Shown in pieces: positions 23,481 to 34,797 of a DNA stretch of 64,000 nt. Both the position numbers and the translations under genes were made by a program. The DNA comes from Arctopsyche grandis (lineage: Eukaryota; Arthropoda; Insecta; Trichoptera; Hydropsychidae). A model generated the notes under the pieces. The model was not told the origin of the DNA. It saw only the letters and a program-made list of their open reading frames with translations, and did no database searches. Numbering within the stretch: position 1 is the stretch's first letter; each line of letters opens with the position of its first letter. Location: positions 16,712,501 to 16,776,500 of the forward strand of contig NC_135358.1 of the NCBI RefSeq assembly GCF_051622035.1, in the 5' to 3' direction.

Positions 23481-26256
23481 TCCATGTTGCTCGTATCACC
23501 AAAGTCCAAATTTGCTATAGCGGTCCTGTCTTCCTATGTCATATGGCCCAGCATCCTGCTGCAAACCAACGTCCAATTCAGAACGTGCACCTATGCCATG
23601 TCCCTGAAGAATCGCTCCCATCCTCACAAAAGTGACTTGGTCCATGTTTCTCGTGTCACCAACGTCCAAATTTGCTACGGTGGCCCTATCTTTCTATGTC
23701 ATGTGGCCCAGCACCCTGCTGCAGACCAACGTTCAACCCAGAACGTGCTCCAAAACCATGTGCCTGAAGAATCGCCCCCATCCTCACAAAAGTGACGGTT
23801 GACCCTGAAAAATGTGCACCCAACATTCTGCCACTATGTTGACTGTGCTTCTTCCATTGACCCAAATTAAATCCATTTATTTCTGATGTATTTTCTCGTT
23901 ACACCTGCGAGATGATCTAAGCACTCTGCTGCAACTGTCCATGTATTTTTCAAGGTACTCGTGTTTCCACTAGTTTCCAACTAGATTTTTTTTTCGATGT
24001 TGACGTCTATCAATTGTTCCGCTCTCTCTCGTTGAAGTCGCGATCTGGCGTTTCTTCGGTTTCAAATGCCCTCACGTGGTTCATCCAAGTCGCTCGTTTC
24101 ACCAACGTCCAAATTTGTTGCGGTGGTCCCGGCTTCCTATGTCATGTGGCCCAGCATCCTGCTGCAGACCAACGTTCCATCCAGAACGTGCTTCCGATGC
24201 CATGCCCTCTGAAGCGTTGCCTCTATCCTCCCAAAAGTGACTTGGCTGACTCCGCCGACTGGAAAACCAACATTTATCCAATCTGATAAATGTGCCTCTT
24301 TGCCGTTGCATGGTTCCGATTGAAATTCATTATGTACCTTGTTATTTCCGACTCCTATGAGATTACACCTGTGATGAAACAGGTCGTTCTTTTCCAACTA
24401 GATTTTGCCGGCTAGTTGACGTCTCTCGTCCGCTATTAATTTTTCAATTACGTCTCGTTGAAGTCGTGGTCTGGTGTTTCTTCGGTTTCAAATGCTCCAA
24501 CGTAGTTGATCCAAGTCGCTTGTTTCACCAACGTCCAAATTTGTTGCGGTGGTCCCATCTTCCTATGTGATTTGGCCCAGCATCCTGCTGCAGACCAACG
24601 TTCCACCCAGAACGTGCATTCGTTGCCATGGCCTCCCAAAATGGACTTGATTGACTCCGCCGACTGACCAACCAACATTTATCCAATCTGATAAATGTGC
24701 CTCTCTGCCGTTGCATGGTTCTGATTGAATTCCATTTCAATCCGTTTACTTTCGGACTCCTACGAGATGACACCTGTGATATAACAGGTGGTTAACTAGT
24801 TTCCAATTAGATTTTTTTTCCAGTTTGTTGACATCTGCCGTCATCAAACAGTTGAAGGGAATAGTGGTTTGTATCGATATCTCTCCGTTGTAGTTTATCT
24901 CCGCTCCTTTTCTGACGACGATGCTTTCCCGTGGATCGTCGTCACTAAAGCCCGGACAACCAAGGTGCCGTTAATTGTTCAAATGTTGTAAATGCATTGT
25001 TTGATTAAATAAAAAGGTTTGCCGAACCTTTTTTACAAAGCATTTACAACAATGGAACAATGAGCAGCACCTTGGCTATCCGTACTCTAGTCGTCACCTA
25101 CAGCCGCTAATTCTTGGTACTTGCGGCGTAAGTAGACTGGCGAACTGCACTCGTCCCGGTCGCCCTTTGGATGACTCTGCAATTGCCGGATGCTGCCCTT
25201 CGTTGTTGCCATTGACAGCGTCTCATGTTGTCCTCTTCCGGCAGCACCTGTACGAATGCTCCTGCTTCGTACTCTCCTTCCGCCATCCCGATGCATTCTT
25301 GGCGGTAAACGCAGTTTATGTCAAGAATGCATATGAAATCCAGTTGCAGTGAGAACTGCAATTCGAAAACCGAATATGTGATGTTGATCTCCGCTCCTTT
25401 TCTGACGACGATGTTTTCCCGTGGATCGTCGTCACCAACAGCCGCTAATTCTTGGTACTTGCGGCGTAAGTGGACCGGTCAACTGCACTCGTCCCGGTCG
25501 ACCTTTGGATGACTCTGCATTTGCCGGATGCTGCCCTTCGTTGAAAGTGTCTCAAGTTGTCCTCTCCCGGCAGCACCTGTACGAATGCTCCCGCTTCGTA
25601 CCCTCATTCCGTCATCCCGATGACTTCTTGGTGGCCACCGCCGATAATGTCAAAGTCGAGTTGCAGTGATAACTGCAATTCGACAACCGAATATGTGATG
25701 TGAGATTCTGTGTGTTGCAGTGAAAACTGCATTTTTTTGTTTCGTGTCTCCATGTCTCGAACTCACTCCTACAGCTCCCAAGGATGGCTTTGCTGTAGCT
25801 TCTATTCCTTCGCTGGTGACTTTGTTCCACGGCCCATCTTGGATCCCACTTCTGACACCAGTGTTGCATAGGGGTGGGTGGAGGATCCAAGTAAAAGGCC
25901 AAAGTCGTTTCACAGCATTTATTGATGATTAAGGAGATACACGCATTGGCAGTGCTCCGTCCAGAATGTCTTTATATCGCCTAAGTACCGCCTTATAAGG
26001 GGCAGGTCTCTCAGGGCATCCGGTTACTTCCCTATTGTTTAGGCATGTACCCGGATATGTATTCCCACGACACCCAGTCCCACGGTATCGGTCACTTCTG
26101 CGAATGGCCACTTCGGTGGCCATTGTTTAGCCTACATGCACTTAGAGTCCTTAGAGCACTTAGAGATAATCCTTGAAACCAATTATAACGGTCACACAGT
26201 CTCTGGGATGCTACTCGGCCTAATCCAATTGCAACTACTCGGCGGTGAACGTAACA
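23481..26256 (-). mobile_element. Fossil LTR element: one LTR and decayed, internally repeated interior
   Basis: 25862-26256 is LTR-like: it begins TGTTGCATAGG and ends GTAACA on the plus strand, has a minus-strand AATAAA and TATAAGG, and is related to the solo LTR at 48453. On the minus strand it is followed by ctggtgtcagaagtgggatc, a primer-binding-site-like stretch seen after Gypsy-type LTRs. The interior to about 23480 is decayed and holds local duplications: near-copies around 23520, 24010 and 24440, and another pair at 25090-25330 and 25390-25670. A MITE is inserted at 24945-25090. The element is broken in many places and looks old. Where the interior really ends is uncertain. Confidence 0.4.
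24945..25090. mobile_element. 146-bp palindromic MITE, copy 2
   Basis: Same length and arms as copy 1 (ctaaagcccgg ... ctctag) with flanking TCGTCA on both sides. The uninterrupted target is recognisable in the neighbouring duplicate near 25420, so the insertion is younger than that local duplication. Confidence 0.65.
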
Positions 26257-26814
26257 ATATCAATATTATTTGTGTGTATTAAGCTCGCCCACACACCGAT
26301 ACATCCAATAATGATCATACACCGCGGTACTAATATAAAAAAGTGAGGCGTCTTTATGATTTTGTGCAGTACGGTTTTCGATGGAAGATTCTCGAGTGGG
26401 CGAAGGAGGGGGTGCGGGGAGGGAGCTCGCGCTAGAAGCTTGGTCTCGTACTGTCACTCCTGGCTGTACGAGATGTATGTACATATGTTGCGTCGTATGC
26501 GTGCGCCCGATACCTCTCACGTTTGGTCATTCCTTCTGCTTTCGTCTTTCTTTCTACACTTCTTACACTTTCTACATTTCTACACTTCCTTCTACACCTC
26601 ACTGTAAGTTTTATTTCTTCAAATTTATTTGGAAAACTTATTTTTTTAAAAGCGATATTTGCACCTATTTTAGGAACAGAATCATGGCTCTAACTGTTAA
26701 TTAAGTGTATCAAAATCAAGAGAAGCTGAGGCAATATTTTCAAGAACTTAAATTTTCTTCCGAAATTACCGATAACACAATAACAGATTCTACCAATTTA
26801 TTTTATTTATTTAA
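26257..26814. other. No recognised gene
   Basis: Contains a tctacactt-type pyrimidine repeat (26545-26600) followed by a good splice-donor-like cactgtaagt. The open frames over this stretch show no known motif, and I do not call an exon. Confidence 0.4.
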
Positions 26815-27765
26815 CCCTCATCACTGAGGATCGTGACTATGATGTCCGGTCAACCAGCTGCCTCCATTCAGTTCTAAATTCGGCCAGGCGAAGACTTGCT
26901 ACCGTGGAAGCGCCCGTCGCTGCAGATACTTGGTCAGTCCAGCGTGCGGGGGATCTGTCTCTGGCTCTTCTGCCTTCGACGCTACCAACCACAACCAACC
27001 GCTCCAGGCTCTCCTCACCTCTTCGTGCAATGTGGCCGAAAAACTGCAATATACGTTTCAGGCATATTGTTGACAGTCTATCCTTGATTTTTAATTCTTC
27101 AAGAATAGACACATTCGTGCGTTTGTCGTCCAAGGCACGCGCAGTAGCCGTCTCCAGGACCACATCTCGAAGGCATCGATTCTCCGTCTATCCGCCGCCT
27201 TCATGGTCCACGTCTCGACACCATAAAGGCAGACAGAAAAAAGAGACTCTTCACGAGACGGATTTTGACAGCAGTTGTAATGGCTCTATTCTTCCAAATC
27301 TTCGTTAGTTGTGACATTGCTGATGTAATCCGGCGCCGTATTTCCAATTCGCTGCCGCCGTTGTTAGATATGATTGACCCCAGATAGACAAAATTATCGA
27401 CCACCTCTATACCGTTTAAAGCTGAGTTGTTGTTTTGCAGCTGTTGGTGACGGTCAATTATCATAATTTTTGTTTTGGGGCGGTTTATCTGGAGGCCAAG
27501 CACACTACTCTGTCTCAACACGACGGATCAGTTCGGCCATTTCTTCATGATTATTAGCTATGAGCGTTGTGTCATCCGCATACCGAAGATTGGATAGCTT
27601 TTTTCCACCAATGGACACTCCACCCTTCCAACCATCCAGTGCTCTTCGCATTATATACTCTCCATATATATTAAATAGGTCTGGAGATAATATGCACCCT
27701 TGCCTTACTCCACGTTGTACTCGAAAATTTGTCGAGTTTAGCGAATTGATTCGAACTACTGCATT
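26815..27765 (-). mobile_element. 5'-truncated RTE-like LINE fragment
   Basis: Minus-strand translation gives, in order, YGEYIMRRALDGWKGG, LSNLRYADDTTLIANN (catalytic motif), LQINRPKTKIMIIDRH, FVYLGSIISNNGGSELEI and, at the C-terminus, ILQFFGHIARR and SLERLVVVGSVEGRR. This order is that of RTE-type reverse transcriptases. The frame is broken at least twice. The 5' part is cut off at the junction with the CCGGAAGT-box element copy c. Confidence 0.7.
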
Positions 27766-27823
27766 ATTATCATTATTCGAACTCAGAATCGATCACTGAT
27801 CACGTTTTCATGATCTAGAAAAA

Positions 27824-27856
<33 letters not shown>

Positions 27857-29190
27857 TGTGTGTGTGTCTGTGTGGGTGTGTATTTTGGGGATATTTTTAA
27901 CACCGTTAGTCCTATCGAACTGAAACTTAGTATCGGTTACTAAAATTCTTATCGACACGACGTAAATTTTTTTCAAATTTTTAAGTTGACCGGAAGTGGT
28001 ACCTCGCCTTATAGGTGTCCTCTTTTTTTAAGTTTTTGAATTCAATTATCTCCCAAACCACTAACTGAATCAGACTGAATTTTTTTTAAATATAATACAA
28101 ATAATAATTTTTATAATCTTATATTTTTTAAATATTTCTATCTGAACCGGAAGCAGTACTTTTACTCTAGAGAATCGAAGTTTTTTATGTTTTTTTCAGA
28201 AACATTTTGGTTTATTGAACTGAAATTTCATATCTAGAAGTTTAAGTTTAATACCATGTTAAGTATAAAATTTAGTTAGCATCCGTCAACCGGAAGTAGC
28301 AGTTTACTCTTGTTCGATTTTTCTTCCACTATTTTTTTCGACCCCTTAAACATGTGTGTTCGTCACAAAAAAATATAAATAGTATAATTCTTGTATCAAT
28401 TTGATGAAAATAAAAAAAAATTATTATATTTTATAAACCGGAAGTGGAATTTTTTTTCTCGTAGGAAGGTCAAAAATGTTGTGCCCACTACTCTGTCCAC
28501 ACCCCTGAACGTATTAAGCTGAAAATTTATATTTCTATCCTTTATGTACTAACTTAGAGCTGGTAGGGATTTGGTCAGAATTCGTAAACCGGAAATAGTA
28601 TTTTTTTTTAAAACAATATTTCATTATTTTATTTTGACCTTTTAAATTGTTTTAAGCTTCTTGATATTTATTGTGTATAATAAAAATAGTAATTTTAAGT
28701 AAAAATAAAAAAAATCACTTAATTAATTGAACCGGAAGTGGGATTTTTTCCTCGTAGAAAGGTCAAAAATGTTGTGCCCACTACTCTGACCACACCCCTG
28801 AACGTATTAAGCTGAAAATTTATATTTCTATTTTTTATGTACTAACTTAGAGCTGGTAGGCTTTTGGTCAGAATTTGTTAACCGGAAGTAGTATTTTTTT
28901 TTAAAACAATATTTCATTATTTTATTTTGACCTGTAAAATTATTTTTATTTTCTTGATATTTAATGAGTATAATACTGGTAGTGATTTTTCGTAATAAAA
29001 AAAATTTGAACAAAATCTGACAACCGGAAGTAGAACTTTTGTTTTGTGCAAGTTTCCATACATTTGCGCTCAATTTGTATCACTATCATAGTCATCAGTT
29101 CAATATCGAATTTTGTTTTGTAACCTTCTTATATTCCTCAAATATATAGATAAAGTCATGGGTTGGTCACACCCGAATTTTTTTATTTTG
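27765..29190 (+). mobile_element. CCGGAAGT-box element, copy c (most complete)
   Basis: From cgatcactgatcacg through a (TG)n run (27822-27880) to a right end cctcaaatatatagataaag followed by tcatgggttggtcacaccc. About eight CCGGAAGT or near-match boxes are spaced 100-250 bp apart, with two tandem ~300-bp units. The ends of the family share actttatctatgta as a short inverted repeat. No frame of note. Confidence 0.6.
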
Positions 29191-29194
29191 GTTA

Positions 29195-29993
29195 GAACTT
29201 TTTCACAAGTTAATACCGCATTTAAAAATTATTTACAACCAAATGCAATCTAGTAATATCGATGCATTTTCAATTAAAGAAAACTTAATGCCATTATACA
29301 AATACGAGGTTATTATAGCGAATTGTCTTCATTACAGTCTCAAGAAACCAAAAATATGTGCGATGTTATTATTAAGGATATAAAAGAGACATACTTTTTC
29401 TATTCGATTAATGGCTGTGAAATTATTTAATCAAGAAAATTTTGAAAAGTACACAAAGAAAATGCCAACGGAATAACTACTACTAACCGTTGAATCATAT
29501 CCAATGTTAAACAAAGAAAAGCTTCAGAGTGAATTAGAAGTGTTTTAGTCAAGGAAAGAAATGCATAGCTTTAATGATTTATTGACATTGTTAAAATTTA
29601 TTTCTGCAAGCAATTTATGCAAAGTTCTTGAGGAAATAACAAAACTTATTCAAATTCTTCTCACAACTCCAATGACTAACGCTGAGCCAGAATGGTGTTT
29701 TTCGTCAATAAAAAAGATAAAGACATATATAAGAATCACATTGATTGACGGCTTCGTCTATGCGTCAATTGAAAAAAAAATTATCATAAATAATGAAAAA
29801 TTTAACGAAAAGGTGATAGACCTTTTTTCAAAAAAAATGACAGAAGAATCAATTTTGTAATGAAATAAAAATACATATAATGTTTAATTTTAATAATTTT
29901 GATGTTAATAATAAAATATAATCTAAATAAACATTTTTTTTATTTTTTATCAACCGCAGCACCCCCAGATATCTTATCCACGAGCCGCCACTG
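29195..29993 (+). mobile_element. Decayed hAT DNA transposon (3' part)
   Basis: 29561-29860 encodes a hAT C-terminal dimerisation-like segment: LLKFISASNLCKVLEEITKL, ILLTTPMTNAEPEWCFSSIK, then IEKKIIINNEKFNEKVIDLF. The upstream translation is broken. The right end cacgagccgccactg (29979-29993) matches common hAT inverted ends (cagtggcggct). No matching left end was seen, so the element is truncated. Confidence 0.7.
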
Positions 29994-30886
29994 CATATAA
30001 CTATATAAGTAGTGCATAGCTTTCCGAGAGACTTCGTGATGAGGTCGAGTTCTCTTATTGGTCTCTCGCAAAAACGCTTATCTCGGATAGTATTTGGGAC
30101 GATTTTAAGTCGAATCTGGGCTCTGGGTAACTAATCAAAAAAATAAAATAAAAACTGCTTGTAAATCAATGGATATAACTTGAAATTTTACTGGGGTGGC
30201 ATAATTGACATCAGCGGCCCTATATAAATGTCCATGGTCGCAATCAATATTTCTTCGGTGTGATTTAAAGTTTAAACTAATTTTATTTTTTAAAATTCCC
30301 CCATATTTAAAAAATATTCCCCCTAGTAGTTTTATGATTGCTAGTAACTTAATTACTTATTACATGAAAATGAGTAATGTAATATACCTAAATACTAAAA
30401 ATTCAAGAATTTATTAAAAAAAGAGGAAATTTAAATATTTCATTTGAACTAAAAAGCTTTTAGGACTTTATTTCTTCTACTGCGCCTGATAAATAACAAA
30501 TATACAAGATCAGACGTGACTTGTTTTATTTCTGTATATTTTTATTGTCTGAGTGGCAGAGAAAAACTCATTCTAGGATTTTTTGTCAATTTGAGCCGGA
30601 ATCAATGTGCTCGCGAACTGTATTGAAAGGCCGATCAACTTTAAAACATGAGTGCCTTATACAAATATATTAAGTCAAAAATTTTTATAATTTTTATTTT
30701 TGTACCCATAATAAAATAAAATAAAAAACAAAATTTGATAATAAAGACGACTTTATCGGAAAAATACAATTTTCAAATTTATATTTATAGTTTAATAAAA
30801 TAAACAAAAAAAGGGGACGATCAGGCAATGTCTCTTCAAAAGGATAAGGAAATAGAAATGGAGGGAATTACATACATTTCTTAAAT
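29994..30886. other. Intergenic region downstream of TIL gene 2
   Basis: AT-rich; should contain the 3' UTR of TIL gene 2. I see no further gene. Confidence 0.45.
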
Positions 30887-33800
30887 TTAATTCCCATATG
30901 TAGGGCATCGTGAAGGAAGTACACATGTTCCAGCCATATTTCTTAGGTATCCTGGTTTGCAGAAACATTTTTCTTGACATGGTAAATTACATACTTTGTT
31001 GGGAATGTCACAAGTACGATCGCAAGTTCCACATGACATATATACTTCGTTTGGATTACTGCAAATTACGGCTAAAATTTCAGAAAAAATCTTCATTAAG
31101 ACACTGTACGTTTATTATATTTAATATTTGTAAACTAATAATTAAAAAAAAACCAATGCTGTTGAGTTATCTTGTACTTACGACAATTTGAGCGAATAAT
31201 GCAAATTCCAGCTGAGTTTCGGACATAACCATTTTTGCAGGCACATTTAAACGTGGTGCAGTTGAAATTAGTTTGTGTTAAATTTTGACAGGTTTCATCG
31301 GAAGGAGCGGAACAATTTACTATGTGTTCGGTGACAGGGTTTGAGCAGCCTAAAGTTACGAGAAAATCATTTTTAATCTGCAACTTCGAATATAAAAATT
31401 ATCGATGTAATTACAAACATTGGTCAACTGGAACACATGTGCCATTAGATAAGACGTAGCCTGTTTTACATTCGCATCTTGGTGTACAAGGTGGTGGGGG
31501 TATCGTAGGCGTGCAAACGGTAGTGATAGGTTTTAAAAGCGACTGGCAATCGACTTCTACTGAGCACTGAGCTGGGCACATGTTTAATACCTCGTTCACC
31601 GAACATATCGGTGCTACAAGATCATTATATTATGAGTTATTTTTATATGCATAAAAATAGCAAATTTCAATTTTAAATAAAAAAAAATCTTACGACAGCT
31701 CGAACGAATGATGCACACTCCAGCGGCGTTTCTTACATAGCCACTTCGACAAGCACACCTGAAATTAACGCAGTTACAGCTGCTTGGAACAACGCCCAGT
31801 CAATTTTCATCGCAAGGCTCCGAACAACTAACCACGTCTTCTGTTACTGGATTGGAGCAACCTAGATTAACAGGGATTTATCGAATAATTTACAATATGA
31901 ATCGTAAGTAATAGTTCTTTGAATAGGCTAGGATTTTATTTACATTGGTCTTCTGGAACACATGTGCCATTTAATAAGACGTAGCCTGCTATACATTCGC
32001 ATCTGGGGTTGCATGGTGGTGGTGGAATCAACGGTGAACAAGCTACAGTTACGGGGTTGAGAAGCGACTGGCAATCGTCTTCTACTGAGCACTGAGCTGG
32101 GCACATGTTTAGTACCTCGTTCGCCGAACATATCGGTGCTACAAGATCATTATATTATGAGTTATTTTTACATGTATAAAAAAAACAAATTTAAATTTTA
32201 AATAAAAAAATTCTTACGACAGCTTGAACGAATGATGCACACTCCAGCGGCGTTTCTTACATACCCACTTCGACAGGCACACCTAAAATTAACGCAGTTA
32301 CAGCTGCTTGGAACAACGCCCAGGCAATTTTCATCGCAAGGCTCCGAACAACTAACCACGTGTTCTGTTACTGGATTGGAGCAACCTAGATTAACACATA
32401 TTTATCGAATAATTTACAATTTGAAGCGTAAGTAATAGTTCTTTGAATAGGCTCGGGTTTTAATTACATTGATCTTTTGGAACACATATGCCATTTAATA
32501 AGACGTAGCCTGCTATACATTCGCATCTGGGGTTGCATGGTGGTGGTGGAATCAACGGTGAACAAGCTACAGTTACGGGGTTGAGAAGCGACTGGCAATC
32601 GTCTTCTACTGAGCACTGAGCTGGGCACATGTTTAGTACCTCGTTCGCCGAACATATCGGTGCTACAAGATCATTATATTATGAACTATTGATTTGCATA
32701 AGAATAAAAAAATTAAATTCCAAACAAAAGATCTTACGACAGCTTGAACGAATGATGCACACTCCCGCGGCGTTTCTTGCATAGCCACTTCGACAGGCAC
32801 ACCTGAAATTAACGCAGTTGCAGCTGCTTGGAACAACGCCTAGGCAATTTTCATCGCAAGGCTCGGAACAACTAACCACGTGTTCCGTTACAGGATTGGA
32901 GCAACCTAGATTCACAAAGAATTAGTAACTATTTTACAATTCGAAACGCAAATAATATTTCTTTGGATAGGCTACAATTTTATTTACATTGGTCTTCTGG
33001 AACACATGTGCCATTTAATAAGACGTAGCCTGCTATACATTCGCATCTGGGGTTGCACGGTGGTGGTGGAATCACCGGTGAACAAGCTACAGTTACGGGG
33101 TTGAGAAGCGACTGGCAATCGTCTTCTACTGAGCACTGACCTGGGCACATGTTTAGTACCTCGTTCGCCGAACAGATCGGTGCTACAAGATCAATTAATT
33201 ATGAGCTTTTACATGCATAAGAATAAACAAATTAAATTGTAAACAAAAAATCTTACGACAGCTCGAACGAATGATGCACACTCCAGCAGCGTTTCTTACA
33301 TACCCACTTCGACAGGCACACCTGAAATTGACGCAGTTACAGCTGCTTGGAACAACGCCCAGGCAATTTTCATCGCAAGGCTCCGAACAACTAACCACGT
33401 GTTCTGTTACTGGATTGGAGCAACCTAGATTAACACGGATTTATCGAATAATTTACAATATGAAACGTAAGTAATAGTTCTTTGAATAGGCTTGGATTTT
33501 AATTACATTGATCTTCTGGAACACATGTGCCATTTGATAAGACGTAGCCTGCTATACATTCGCATCTGGGGTTGCATGGTGGTGGTGGAATCACCGGTGA
33601 ACAAGCTACAGTTACGGGGTTGAGAAGCGACTGGCAATCGTCTTCTACTGAGCACTGACCTGGGCACATGTTTAGTACCTCGTTCGCCGAACAGATCGGT
33701 GCTACAAGATCAATTCATTATGAGCTATTTTTATATGCATAAGAATAAACAAATTTACATATTAAACAAAAAAAATTCGGGTGTGACCAACCCATTACTT

Positions 33801-34754
33801 TATTTATGTATTTGAGGAATATAAGAAAGTCAAAAAACAAAATTCTATATTGCACCGTACAGACACATTCACACATACCGGCAGCATTATGAAAGACTTA
33901 TAGCTAAGACAGCATTTTCGATACAAATTGAAAATGAATTAATAGGGATAATATATTAAATTATCTTTATATGAGAATTAAATAAAATTCCACTTAGAAA
34001 AATCATATTTCGACTATTCTTGTGGATTAATAACAAAAATTCTATTGATAACTGGCTTACCTCGATAAAATAAAAGATATAGAAAAATCGCGCGATTTAA
34101 AAAACACATACATATATCTCCGAATCTCGAGCCAATCAACACTTTTTATTACCAGATTCGTGCTCACTGGGCATTGATCTATAAGAAAAGTCATATCTCG
34201 TCTCTGAAACATTTTAAAAGTCGTCATTTGTCGAACAGTGTAATTATTCTTGAATTTTTTCGTGAAGATCACACATGCATAAGGGGTCGAAAAAAATAGT
34301 GGAAGAAAAATCGAACAAGAGTAAACTGCCACTTCCGGTTGAGGGATGCTTACCAAATTTTAAACATAACTTGGTATTATACTTAAACTTCTAGATATGA
34401 AATTTCAGTTCAATAAACTAAAAGGTTTCTGAGAAAAACATAAAAAGCCTCGATTCTCTAGAGTAAAAGTACTACTTCCGGTTCAGATAAAAATATTCAA
34501 AAAATATAAGGTTATAAAGATTATTATTTCTATTACATGTAAAAAAGATTTAATCCGATTAAGTTAACCGTTTTTTTGAGATAATTGAATTCAAAAATTT
34601 AAAAAAAGAGGACACCTATAAGGGGAGTTACCATTTCCGGTCAACATAAAAATTTGAAAAATATTTACGTCGTGTCGATAAGAATTTCAGTAATCGATGC
34701 TAAGTTTCAGTTCGATAGAAGTAACGGTGTTCAAAAAATCCCTTAAAATACACA

Positions 34755-34797
<43 letters not shown>

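Noticed and set aside
26356-26704. Frames before a good splice donor near 26605
   Set aside because: No domain and no partner exon; the pyrimidine repeat alone keeps the frame open.
31940-32655. Frames starting MFGERGTKHV in TIL gene 2
   Set aside because: They are out-of-frame readings of B exons; the correct phase gives a ten-Cys domain.
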